From Tetracladium setigerum (lineage: Eukaryota; Ascomycota; Leotiomycetes; Helotiales), in assembly GCA_031472005.1 (NCBI GenBank), contig PZJY01000009.1, positions 1,426,001 to 1,490,000 on the forward strand: a stretch of DNA of 64,000 bases. Reading direction: 5' to 3'. How positions within the stretch are numbered: position 1 is the stretch's first letter; each line of letters starts with the position of its first letter. The translations under genes were made by a program, and so were the position numbers. Below the pieces are notes generated by a model. That model did no database searches, had not been told where the DNA came from, and saw nothing but the letters and a program-made list of their open reading frames with translations. Below, piece after piece: positions 22,763 through 34,365 of the stretch.

Positions 22763-24122
22763 TCAGAGACAAAGCTTGGAGGCGCAGAGATTGAATGGTA
22801 TTGGCAACTAGTTGGGTGTCTTCACTGTCTTACAGAATTTCATATTTGTTCACTCCTGAATAGATAACATGGGCACTGATAACTAGTTAGGAGGAGAAGA
22901 AAGTGATTGGTACTAGCAGCGCGTAGGATTTTCTATAGTATTTGCTTGTTAGTTTACATTTAGCTAGATTTCCTGCGATGCTTTGCAAGAGAATGGTCTA
23001 AGAGAAATATTACAAGCGTTCTTCTTAGTTTTCTACCTACAAAATTGATTCTGCCTAAACTGTTAGGGAGATTTTACTTGATGGTAGCGCAGTGAGGTTT
23101 GTGATGATTACGTGACAGGAAACAAACCACAACCATTGCGTCTAGCTAGGCTATTCTGCTATAGAGCTCTAAAGAGAGATCTAAGTACATAGGGTTCCAT
23201 TTCAATAAAAACTTCGGATAACGAAACAGTCCGAGTTGATTGGAGTTACTGTACAGTACGTTTGCTTCTCCTTGTCCAAAGAGTTTTTTCCTGACTGTTA
23301 GACTAATATTGGAGATAGTGGAGTTAAGATAAGTTCAGCAGTGAACGGATGTCAGTGGTGTCAAGGACAGAGTTACACCAGAGAGCTGTTCATGTGGATC
23401 TGAAGAGGACGTTCTAAGAGGCCACTTCGGGGAGAGAACTGCATACCTATCTAGATAGCTAGGTACTGATATTATCATTAATTCAAGAGAGTAGTTGCTT
23501 CCAATTTCAATGCGTCTTTGCTGTTCACGTGCATTTATAGGAACTGAACGGCATCTGTCTTTGAAAATCAACTTTTTGAGGATTAATCATAGCGCCCTTC
23601 ATCAAAACCGCCTTGCATGATTGCAATCTATCGTACCACCGCCAACCTCCATACAATCCATTCGCACACACCTTCCTCCGCCCACCCATTCCGTTCCGAG
23701 CTGGTCTCTCTTACTGACGCAATGCAAGCATTCTCCCATCGCGGTATCTATGCCGTAGACTGAAAAAGCAAACCCAACACCCATTTATTTTTTGGTATCA
23801 TTTTCACCCCGAGAACGCCTTCGCTGTAAAAAATGCAAATGATTTGAGGAAAAAAAAGAAAGGGGCGACTTAAAAGTGATTATACAAGTTGGAAAGGGTA
23901 AAATTCAAGGGTGGTTGATGGAGGTGAAAGTTGAGATCTTCGCAGACCTAATGCTACGACCAGCCATCCATCGTGGAATTCCGTACCTCGTCCTGGGTAT
24001 CCATGTGTTCTACAATTGAGATTGGAGGTTTGGTAGGTGCGGGAGGGCAATCGGTTGCAGGGAATGAAGCCAACGTGGTGCAGGGGATCGTGAAAGGGTA
24101 AGTGACCAAGGCAGGGGTGCAA
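22763..24122. other. Intergenic region holding a diverged repeat
   Basis: Apart from repeat copy 2 (23201-23390) I see no gene; AT-rich and interrupted on all frames. Confidence 0.5.
23201..23390 (+). repeat. Diverged direct repeat, copy 2
   Basis: Counterpart of 18141-18320, with the same block order and spacing. It lies 440 bp downstream of the second secreted-protein gene. Confidence 0.6.
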
Positions 24123-27100
24123 TCAAGGGAAGGAAGGTGTTTTGATGGCGCCGAAACCACCATGGCTGGCGGCACTGTCTTCCATCTTCATCGTTCCGTT
24201 AAGCATGGGACAAAGTCTGGAGGGGCGTGTTAGCACGTGTGTCCCTACATGTGGACAACAAAATGAAAAATGCCTCTTTGGCAAAGAAGATGATCGCAGC
24301 GGAGGCTTCACATGACAGCTACCGGTCTGTGAGCTTTCTCATACGCCGTGGCGCATTTTTGGGAACAGATCGCCTTGCCATACTTTTTGTTGGTCTTAAT
24401 GTGGCCAGCCTGACCACAATTGGCGCACTTTCGAGTAGTTCCCGTTGACTTTTCAACCGATGGTGCTGGGGTGGAGGCTGGAGATGCTGCTGAAGCATCT
24501 GCCATTTTGCTTCTGGCAACGCCATTCTTTTGTGCCTCGCGGTGAGTACGTCGTTCTTTGTTGCGCTGAAGACGGGCAAGCTCCTTTTTGACCCTGTGAT
24601 ATGATGTGTAAGCAAATTGAAGCGGCAGGCTTCTGAGTTTAATTGGACCAACCGAAGAGCTTCTTGTTTGTCAAACTCGGGATTACCAGTTGGCTTTGAG
24701 CTGTAAACACTAAAAATAGGGGTCAGTAATGGCACAGATCTTCCAGTGAGACAAAAACTTACTCCCTGCCCTCGGCCTCCCTTTCATGACGACGTCGCTG
24801 GTACTCACGCCAAACTCGGACATCCTTGACGATCTCAGAAACCTCCTCAATCTGACCATATTCGTTTCTGCGCTGGCGGACAATTCTCATGGCTCTGCTG
24901 GCCCGGCTGCCAATGCTGAACTGACTGGCGCCGTCATCAAACGCAGGAGTGGCCATGGAGCGAGGTGTTGGGGCGACATGATGATGCTGGACCTCATCTT
25001 CCTGATCTCTATCAGGCTCAATTTCCGCGTTCTCAACTGGATTAGAGAGAGATGCCTTCTGTTTCTCCCAAATGGTTCGAATGGCCTCGTTATACATGTC
25101 CTGTTGCTTCCTAACATTATAAACGTGACCATTGTTCTCCTTTCTGAGTTGCTCGGAAGCAGAAGCGGATGAAGCAAGTGAACCTTTAGTCGCTCCAATA
25201 TATCCGCCTTTCATGGAAGTCTTGATCATATTGAATGCTTGTCCACAACCAGAAGGATCTCCATCGCCGTGGAGTTGAAGCATGGCCTTGTCAGCTGAGG
25301 CTTCCAAGAATGCTTTGCTTGTTTTCCAAGGGGCGAGGTCCTGTTCTAGACTATGCTCAGCGCCTTCTACAGGCTCTTTGTCCTCGTCTTCTTCGGCATA
25401 TCCAGCATCTGTAAGATGCGTATCACCAACTTGCATAGCATCGATCAAGCAGACTTCTTCGGGAGAGACCATTGTGCGAATGGCTTGCTCTTCTTGAGGT
25501 GTCTCGCCAGGCTTCATAACCCAGACTTTTTGAGTTTTGTCATAGGTGAGGAACTCCTTCAGCTTTTGCCTATTTTGCATATCTGTTGAATCAGCAATAT
25601 GAGCAGTGATATCGCTGATTTTGAGAGTGTTGGTGGCACTGTGCTTAATCTTCCGATAAGCAATCATCTTCATGCGATTCTTGGCAGCGTTGGTGACCTT
25701 TCTCGAATGAGGACCGGGAATTTCAACGATTGGAAATTGTTGACCAGCCACAAAGAGATTATCAATAACACGAATAAACCAATCTGTTCCACCCATACCA
25801 GTACTGTTGCGAATGACCAAGAAGTCTGTATCTTTGGCCTCATGCTTGAATATTGGTGCGCGATACATTCCATTGTGGATTGTTCTGACAGTTTCACCAG
25901 GATCGACGAAGCCGAAGTTGGAAAATGGAGATTTGTCTTCCGCAAGAAGAATGTGTGTGTCTCCAACTCCATCCTGTATTTTAGGCCGTTCCAAATCATG
26001 GCCATCCTTACGTCGATAGTAGCTGGTGATGCGATTTCCCATGCCAAAGTTGGACAGCACATTAGGGTGTTCTTCAGAATACTCAATCAGCGTAGCATAG
26101 GATTGAGTTTCAGCAAGAGTGAGGTCTTTAGCTTCTTTGAATATTTCTTGTGCGCCGTTGAGTTTCTTGGTATCCTTCCTCTTCCGTGGAAGGACTTTGG
26201 AGAATGTGATGGCTTGGTGGAGGAATTTGGCAAACTTAAGGTAAGGTCGATGGTACATCCGTGCAAGTGTTCTGTCGAGTTTGACCTTGTAATATGGCCA
26301 CAGGAGCTTGAGAGCAGGTAGACTGTGCTCAACGTCCTCGTTGGCAAGAGTCGCCCGGACCTTGCTTTGGTGGTTTTCTTTGAGAGCGTTGTAAGCTTCG
26401 TCGTTGGAGAAATTGAACCTTTGATGAAGGGCTGATGCGAGACTTCCATTGCCCACGCGCTTGAAAGATCCCCAGTGCCAAGACGACGCCGCTTTGGAGC
26501 TGGATTGAGCTCCTGGACATCAACTAATAAATTTGGGTCATTCAAGTCAATGACAACTCGCTTGGCAATATGAGCCGTCATCTTTTCAAAGTTATCAAAA
26601 GAAGGAATAGGATATCGTGGTGCGCTGAAGTAGTCGGGCTCTTTTGGCTGATCCTTCTTCTGCCCCTCGGGTCCATACATATCCATGATCCATGAATCCA
26701 CAGGTTCCTCATCTTGCACACTGGTTCTGATAATTGGCTCAGCATTTATGGCCGACTCCCAATCCGCGCACAAGAAGTTGAGCATTCCCATAGTTGTGCC
26801 AGCAATTGGTTCATTGGGATCGAAAGGAGAGTAGTCAAAGCCATCATCGCTGCTGTCATCATCAATGGTATCTTCGAGAATTGCGACCAACCCCCTTGCT
26901 TCGGCATCAGCCTTCCTCTTCTTGATGTCTGTGATTGCTGGACCTGGTGCACGAAAGGACTTTTCTTGATCGGGCGCTAGATCCAGACTGACCTTCGTAG
27001 GGTTCAGAACCTTTGGTGGCTTGAGAGGAACATAAGGGGTCAAATTTGCGCTCCTGGGTGGTAAAAGACTGTTCCAATCCAGAGTGATGCCTTTCTCGAA

Positions 27101-27634
27101 TGATGGATACAGCTGCTTGACGAGCTCCTCTTCGGACTCGGCGGTTGAGGGGATGGAGGGATCCTGGTTTGCGTGGCGAGAAAACCCAGGAAAGTTGAGT
27201 TCTCGAAGGTCTATTTCAGGTTCGGATGTAGGGAAATTCATTCCACCCTTGGTGCGCTCACCAGCCGCGAAGGTATCCTCGTCGTCGTCGTCGCCAAAGA
27301 TAGGAGAAGAGTCGCGCCCATCGTCCCCGAACAAATCATCGGTGTCGTGGCTCTCTCCCATATCATCCGTGAGACCAGGAACATCCTCATGGCTATTGCC
27401 GCTAGGCTCCTCCTCTTCTGGCAGATCATCATCGTCGCTGATGTCGCCATAATCCTCTGCATCCTCTGCCTTCTCGCCTGGCTCGGCCTCCTGGTCTAGG
27501 TTCAAGTTCGCCTCTGTCCCATCATTCGCAAGGAATTTGGACATGAGCTCGGCATCTTCTCTGTCCTGCTTCTCCCAGTCGATCTCCGTGAAGCCCACCT
27601 GCGTTTCATCCTCGGGTGCCATCGTATCTGACAT
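24123..27634 (-). CDS. taf1: TFIID subunit TAF1
   Basis: Exons 24763-27634, 24653-24700, 24384-24593 and 24123-24216. The N-terminus is acidic with TEIDWEKQDREDAELM. The central DUF3591/TAF1 core includes NFSNDEAYNALKENHQ, LKLLWPYYKVKLDR, FGMGNRITSYYRRKDG and MGGTDWFIRVIDNLFVAGQQFP. The C-terminal zinc knuckle TRKCANCGQAGHIKTNKK splices to LCPMLNGTMK. No bromodomain is seen, as in yeast-like TAF1. TAF1 scaffolds TFIID with TBP at promoters. The frame breaks once, near 26458-26470: GDL and FKRVGNGSL join only if one T is added to the run in GATCTTTCAAGC. With that base all four exons sum to a whole 1074-residue protein. As TAF1 is normally essential, a sequence error is the likeliest reason. 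ATG 27634 (MSDTMAPEDE) was preferred to 27691. Confidence 0.93.
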
Positions 27635-28334
27635 CTTGGATGTCTGTCTGCCACGCCCGCGACTGGTTGCGGCTCTAGAGGAGACGTTCACTAGTGTTGC
27701 GCATCAAGAGCTGCTGTATCTATGGCTGACTATGGTCCTGTGGAGTCGAAAACATGCGGAGACCCTGCTTCTTGCTGATGCAGACCTTAAAGATGAGGAT
27801 ATCGATTGGTGGGAGGATCAAGGGTTGTCGGGGCGGTTTGGAGATACTGTATTGAAGGAGACTTGGAGCCTCCGCCGTCGCGATATTCGCATTCACGATG
27901 CATAGACTAGTCCGCTTTTGGACACCCTCCCACCATTCAACGTCGAGACTGGCAACAACGAATTCTTCACATCCGGCATACTCACTTCACTGTTTACTAA
28001 CTTGATTCCGAAGTATTTAAACATTGGTACAATTGACCAGAAATGAATAATTACAAGTGCCAGATTTTGCGGAATGTAAGATTAGTTTTGTGCCCACCAC
28101 TGTCTTCATTCATACTCCATCCATCCATCCACCCCACCTTCAACTTCAAAGCTGGCCTTCTATGACTGTATTCGCCCGGCCATATCTTAGCGGGTCAGGA
28201 CATCAAATCCTTTCTATTACTCACTGAGTATTTAAACAGGCTCACTCACCTTTTCAAAGTGATTGACCCTTTTATTCCTCCTCATTTTCATTCATCAGCC
28301 CCAATCAACAGCAACTCAACCAACTCAGGAAGCC
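27635..28334. promoter_or_regulatory. Divergent promoter region, TAF1 / D-serine dehydratase-like
   Basis: 700 bp between divergent starts. An open frame on plus ending at 27905 runs antisense into TAF1 and has no family signature, so I treat the stretch as promoter and leader DNA. Confidence 0.4.
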
Positions 28335-29959
28335 ATGGCGACCCCATCGTTCTTTCCAATCGCCGACAAAGAGGCTCTCAAGAAGGAGTTCATCGGCAAA
28401 TCCATCAAAGATGTCGCAACTCCAGCAGCGGTATTAGATATAAGCAAAATAAAGGCAAATTGTGCTCGTATGCTAGAAGCATCGGCCAGGTTGGACTTCG
28501 GATGGAGAGCTCACATTAAGACCCACAAGGTATGTACTGTAACATATTCCAAGGGATGTTTGGATATAAGTTTCATTGAATTCGTCTACAACCTGGAAAG
28601 TAACAATGGACTTTGCTGATATGTTCCCAGACAACTGAGCTTACAAGACTTCAAGTTGGTGAAACTGGTCCAGTAAAGATCATCGTCTCCACCATCCTAG
28701 AAGCAGAGAACATCCTTCCTCTTCTTTTGGAATACCAGCAAGCCGGCCGAGATGTTAATGTGAGCTCTCCTCCCCATCAACGTTTCTCTCAACTCATACC
28801 TTTAAGCTCCTTTACAGCTTCCCCATCTCTCCATCGACCATCCATCGTCTCTCGTACCTTAATCGTGCTCTGGGCCAAGGAGGACTCTCCCTGATGATAG
28901 ACCACCCTGACCAACTCCCTTCCCTTATTGCCATCCACGAATCAACTTCCATTGCACCGTGTGTCTTCTTAAAAATAGACAGTATGTCAACAGTTCATCA
29001 ACTTCCTAGATTTGCTCTCAAATCCTTTTTATTTTCCAGAATGTACAGTACTGACTTCCTCTCCTTTCTAAGTGGGTACCCACCGTGCAGGCGTTATTCC
29101 CCAAACCGAGTCATATTCGCAACTAATCTCCTCCCTCCTCGCCCTCTCTACCAAAGGTATCTCCCAGCTACTCGGAGTCTACGCCCACGCCGGCCACTCC
29201 TACTCCTCCGTATCCAGCACCACAGCCATCGACTTCCTCCGTCTAGAATTTGAAGCACTTCTCCTCACTGCCAGCTCAATCCGTTCCGCTTCTCCCAACA
29301 TTCCTCTCACTCTCTCGGTCGGCGCCACTCCAACCACAACATCTGTCCGGAACCTTCTTCTCCAGCACGACAACCTTGAATCTGACGAAGGAAAGGCCAT
29401 TACAGCTCTCCAAGCTACGATCGATAGTATCCGTTCTATCAACTGCAAAATCGAGATACATGCTGGCGTCTACTGCGTTCTTGACCTTCAACAGTTGGCA
29501 ACACATGCTCTTCCTGCTTCTCAATTGACCTATTCCGACCTTGCACTGTCCGTAGTCGCCGAAGTCGTGTCTCTCTACCCTGGACGCGGCAAAAATGGAA
29601 GTCTGGAGGTGTTGGTTGGAAGTGGGTCCCTCGCTTTAGCTAGAGAGCCGTGTAAAGCATACCCAGGCTGGGGAATTCTTGCGCCATGGAATATCAAGGG
29701 GGCGAGTTTTGCGGCAGTGGGAGTTGAGGGACATGCTGGGTGGCATGTTGAGAGGATTAGTCAAGAACATGGTATTTTGTGCTGGAAGGGGGAGGTAGGT
29801 AAGGAAGATAAGCTAGAAGTTGGACAGAAGGTTCGCATTTGGCCGAATCATGCCTGCATGACTGCGGCATGTTACTCGTGGTACTTGGTTGTGGATGGAA
29901 GCGTTGAGGGGAAAGCAGATAACATTGTTGATGTTTGGCCACGATGGACTGGTTGGTAG
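28335..29959 (+). CDS. D-serine dehydratase / D-threonine aldolase-like PLP enzyme
   Basis: Four exons keep phase: 28335-28529, 28631-28759, 28807-28981 and 29073-29959, giving 461 residues. Exon 1 has TPAAVLDISKIKANCARM and FGWRAHIKTHK, whose last lysine is the usual PLP-binding residue of this fold-type III group. Exon 3-4 gives KID-MGTHRAGV, and later come YAHAGHSY, LSVGATPTTT, and WPNHACMTAA, where the His and Cys are the expected zinc ligands of eukaryotic DSD1-type enzymes. Such enzymes convert D-serine to pyruvate and ammonia. D-threonine aldolase activity is the main alternative. The acceptor at 28806 (TTTAAG) was chosen over the later TTTACAG because only it keeps frame and restores the LLYSFPIS strand. 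Confidence 0.88.
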
Positions 29960-30008
29960 ATTGGAGTGATAGAGTACAAATAGGCTTGCAATTTTCGTGG
30001 ACGACGCC

Positions 30009-30681
30009 AGTAGGGCGTACTCTTATTTTAACACTGTACGTTTCTCAATCCCGCATTTTTGTATTTTGTTATTTTTTTTTTATACATTTTTCGACTTTTT
30101 GACTTTTCAACTTTTCGACTTCTTGACTTTTTGTGATTATTCAAACCAAGTGATTACCTCTTGAAGCTAAGCTCGATAGTAAAGAGAAGCTAGATATTTA
30201 TACTTTTAATCGTTTAAAAGGTGAAGGTGCGAGGAGAGAGGGGCTACCTTCGAACTTTCAAAATTTTTAACCTTTTGATTATTATGTTTTAAAAAAAAAC
30301 TTTATTTATTTGTGAATTTTTTATTTTTAAGTACTTTGAACTGAAAACAAATAAGAAATAAAAGGTCTGTATATAAGCTACCACTATTTTTATTACTTTA
30401 ACGGATTATTATAGTGGATAGAGTAAGGAGAGAAATCAGAAATTCGAAAAATCAAGAATCAAGAATCAAAAATATAAAAATCTATGTTGGAATTCCTATT
30501 CACCGAGTTCCCCATTACGTGATCTCACGTATATTAGGGAGCCTTACGCTCCAGTAGCCTGATTTTTATAACAATGTAACATCATCACACCTCACTTCCC
30601 TGACTTCGACTATCACAGTGCATTACTTCCAACAATGTAAAAATGCAGGGTTGAGACACATGTTCATAAGGGTGCACTATA
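30009..30681. mobile_element. Foldback/MITE-like element, copy 1
   Basis: The right end contains CACTATA (30675-30681) and GGTTGAGACAC (30649-30659). The left end has the reverse counterpart TTTCTCAATCCCGC (30041-30054). Inward of each end are degenerate 7-9 bp tandem units: CTTTTCGACTT-like on the left (30061-30135) and TCGAAAAATCAAGAATC-like on the right (30445-30480). The core is AT-rich without an ORF. It lies between the 3' ends of the DSD-like gene and arp4. Confidence 0.6.
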
Positions 30682-30841
30682 CACCAGGCTGTTTTCAAGC
30701 GATCGCTTTCTACTTTTTGTTTAAGTCGGGATGTGAAGTTTAGAGGTATATCCTGGCCAATGAGCAATAATATGATAGTTCCAACTCCAAAACGCCATCC
30801 TTACCGAGGAGTAATACAGCCGTCGAATGGAATTGCCTTCC

Positions 30842-32319
30842 TCACTTGCAACGCTTCTCAATGATCCCGACTCCGAACTCCTCATACTCCTTCCTTGATA
30901 CCCACATCTGGTGAAAAGTACCCAAGCTTCCAAGAATACTTCCTCCAATCCAGCTTCCGAATCGTCTCTCGTATGTGAGACCAGCGGCCTGAATCCTCAC
31001 TCTGCCTCCTGGGTAGATATTCATCAATTCCTTCTCGATCCGCTCCGTGAGACCCTTAATTAATGTAGTTCCACCCGTCACCACAACGTTGGACAGCAGT
31101 TGAGGTCGTATGTCTAGATCTACGCCCGCAAGAGAGGCTTTGACCATCTCAGGGATAGTTTGTGATTTCAAAACCGTTGGCTCGCCTGGAACTGGAATTG
31201 CTGATCGTTCATCAAAGAGACCCTCCACAACGGTGTATCGCTCTGCCTCCCACATTCGGTTTGATCCATCTGGCATTTCAAACACATGACCCGGCATTTT
31301 GCCTGCGTTCACGAAGTTCGACTGCCCGTTTTGAGCGGCAGAGTGAAGACGGCCTGGTTGGATCCAGGTTGAAACAACAGATTCTTTGAACTCGGTGAGA
31401 ACTCGCTCTTCTTCCAGGGCACGGAAACTGTTTGTGATTGGAACCTCGTACTTGCGGAATATAGCTTGAGCTGGTGCTCCTGCATCGACTGCGGTTTTGG
31501 AAGAAATCATGAAATGAGGGACAAGGTCGATTTTAGGCTCGGAGTTGAGAAGAAGCTGGCGAGCCTGACTGGAGATCCAGTTTCCAGCGAGAGGCGAGCG
31601 CTGAACACTCTTCTTCAAGATAAGACCATCGTGAATGGCGATTACAGATGTGGAAGTAGCTCCGATATCAATGACGAGAGCCGTTGCTTTCCCTGCGCCG
31701 AATGCTGCAAGAACGCTGTTTCGAGCGAGCCAGAATGCAGGACAGCCCCAGGATTCCATCGCAACTTCAATTGACTTCTCTCTCGACTTCGTAGGGTTCC
31801 ATGCCGTCTCTGTCATGAGCAACGGATGCTCCTCCATTGACTTCTCAACCTCATCCAATTCGTCCATATTCACCTCTGCTGCGTCTGCATCCTTTAAATC
31901 GTCGTTTAAACCATTCTTCCGAGGATCTGCTTGTTTGAAGCTAGTAAGGCGCGATGTGATCGCATATTCCCAGAGCTTCTCTGCCGTGTCCCAATCCTCT
32001 ACTATACCCTCCTTCGACATGGGGTTTCGAATTTCGAGGCCCGCCAAAGGGTTGTGAATTGCGTCGTCGCCAAATGCCAATCGGTCTCCAGACACACCAT
32101 AGTGAGAGTTGACGAAAGACTTAGGTGCATCTTCTCCAGCGAAGCCAGCGCGAACGCTCGAGTATCCAGGATCAAGTACGATTGCGGAAACTTCGTCTAT
32201 AGAGGGGGTGGATATTAGTAGAGCCCTAGCTGGGTTGCTTGCCATTTGGAGGAAGGTAACTCACCACCTCCGTACACATCTGTGGGGGCCATCCCAGGGT
32301 TCATGGTTTGAGAAGCCAT
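30842..32319 (-). CDS. arp4: Actin-related protein 4 (NuA4/INO80/SWR1 subunit)
   Basis: Exon 1 (32265-32319) gives MASQTMNPGMAPTDVYGG, joined through a 68-bp intron to DEVSAIVLDPGYSSVRAGFAG in exon 2 (30842-32196); total 469 residues. The actin fold is clear: the first phosphate loop DPGYSSVRAGFAGEDAPK, LVIDIGATSTSVIAIHDG for the second, and NVVVTGGTTLIKGLTERI for the adenosine motif, ending SRKEYEEFGVGIIEKRCK. An insertion of about 40 acidic residues (GLNDDLKDADAAEVNMDELDE) near residue 130 is the usual Arp4 insertion relative to actin. Arp4 works in nuclear chromatin-remodelling and histone acetyltransferase complexes. It is convergent with the DSD-like gene, with a foldback element between them. 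Confidence 0.93.
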
Positions 32320-34365
32320 GGTTGTCAAATAAACACACGCTTGATTGAAATTGTCAACAAAGAGTCTTGGAATGTCATGTATTATTGTTGCGCTGTGAAA
32401 TGCACGCGGCGCGAGTTGGAAGTGCTTTTTCGCGACTTCCTGATTAGTAAGATGCCTTGGCGTCCTCAGGACAGCTCACGCCAAATATTGACACCGAGCC
32501 GGGCAACCTTCATGCCCAAACAGCAAACATCTCCCTTATCCCGAATTGACGACACTCTTACATCAACATATCACTCCAGCAGCAGCAATGGCCTTCAATA
32601 TTATCTTAATGCTATTATTATACAACTCCTTATAATTGTACTGTACAAGCCTAATGATAACTCGGCAACACAGAATTCATCATTCCTCGCCGCTTTCTCA
32701 ATCTCTTGACAGTCAAGCTTGAAGTGCTACCACTTCCAGGTTGACTCCCTCTGTTAGGTACGGTTGGTCGATTATAAAGTACGTCGGTCGTCCAAGAAAC
32801 ATTCCTATCCATGATCCTGCCCTTGTACTTGTCCTTGCGCAGAAGCACGAGCTCTTTCTGTGGGCGAGCATTCAATTGTCTGGTTCAATTGATAGTCTGT
32901 GAAAGTACGGTACGTTGTTGGATAAACAGGTACTGAATGAGTCTTACTGCTAGCACAAGTGAGCAGATCTCACTTTGGTAAGATACTTCCTCTAATACTT
33001 CCTGGATGCAATTTTTTTTTTTCGTAAGAGAGACATAATTATATTGCCTCATCCTTGCTTCTCAATTTCTTCCTGGTAGATTTCTGCTACAGCCAGAGAT
33101 TGGGTTTGGTCAGAAGCTTGCAGGAGCTGAGGAACTTGTGCAAATCATGGACAATGCAATAACTTAGTGGATGAGAATAATTACACCATCCTTGCAATCC
33201 CATCAATCCATTCGCCAGTATGTATGGAATCTGCTGGAGATGCAAGCAAACTTGCGTCAAGTAAATCCGCATTTTCTGTACAGGTGAACACAATGAGTAT
33301 TCCAAAGTTTTTTTTCTCATCTTCGACAGATATAGCAGCAAGTAGTACTTGATGTCTCTCGAGTCTGTTGTTGTTGTAGCGCGCATATCGAAGTGTTCGG
33401 GAGGGTTGGTTATCGAAACAGGGGATGTGCGCTGCAACACCGGACAGCAAAGCAGGCAATGCTGCAATTAGTGCTGCTCAACATGTAGTTGCCATAGTTC
33501 ACTCTTCTTTGCAGAGTACCCTCCACACAAGGAAGCACTGCGAAATGAGATGCTCGTCCAGCCGGACCAAGATAGAAATCTTGATTGTTACCGCCGTCTC
33601 CTGCCGCCCTTGATGCTCGCTTTGGTCTAGCGATGAATCTCAATTGTTGTAAAGGTGTGGAAACGCCGTTGCTCGAAAGGAAACGTGGAGTGAGAACTGT
33701 CGCTGTCCCTCCTCCGTGGAGGAGGATAGTGCAGTGTCGGTGCTAGTGCGCTTCCGAGCGAACTTGGAGCAGGTCTGAAGAGCCTGTTTGGTCGAAGGAG
33801 AAAAGGGCAAACGGTAAGGGAAGCGAGACCCTGGAGTAGCGATATAGTCCTTAGTTGTGTCGGAAGCTTGTTTGGGGCTTTCGAAGAGCCTTGTGAGGTC
33901 GAAGAATGGAGTTGCAGGCCTCCACGCACCAGTAGCTTGAATACGACAGCCTTTCTGCTCTTCAATTGTTCCCCCACACCCAGGGATTCCTCAGAGCAAG
34001 TAATTATAATCTCAATATAAAGCATGGCACACAAAGGCATATCTTTCTGAGTGAATATGTTGGAGTTCTGTAGTCACCTAGGTACGGAGCCTGTTGATAG
34101 GCAGTGGCCTATCTGTCGCGAGGGCCAACCACAATCCAGCCGGTCCATCACCTATTAAAGCTCTCCTCAGTTCTCTGCTGATCACCTTCCTCTGAAGAAC
34201 TACAAACTACCTTTTGTGGGCGTACAACAACGACCACGTCGAGAAGACAAGCATTCCTTCGAAAAGGTTAGGAAGTAGTACACCAAGCGGTTTCCAGTTT
34301 TCTAACAGCTTCGCAGAATCAACCCGGAACCCCTCCAAAAAAAAAAAAAAAAATACTGCCTCGAA
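32320..34365. other. Gene-free region
   Basis: About 2 kb without a convincing gene on either strand. It holds the arp4 upstream region, a T-run (33011-33020), a TACCTAGGTAC-like motif (34077-34086) and a 17-base A-run (34337-34353) just before the next start codon. Confidence 0.5.
34337..34353 (+). repeat. 17-base A homopolymer
   Basis: Lies 12 bp before the start codon at 34366, so probably in the 5' UTR of that gene; its length may vary or be miscalled. Confidence 0.8.

Noticed and set aside
25599..26321. 240-codon open frame on plus
   Set aside because: Antisense to conserved TAF1 sequence; no family signature.
27537..27905. 122-codon open frame on plus beside TAF1
   Set aside because: Mostly antisense to TAF1; the remaining 200 bp has no recognised motif.
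30061..30135. TTTTCGAC-type short repeats as a CRISPR array
   Set aside because: Units are degenerate, 7-9 bp, without spacers, and the organism is a eukaryote.
33627..34040. 137-codon open frame on minus
   Set aside because: No domain, no plausible exon partners, unusual composition.
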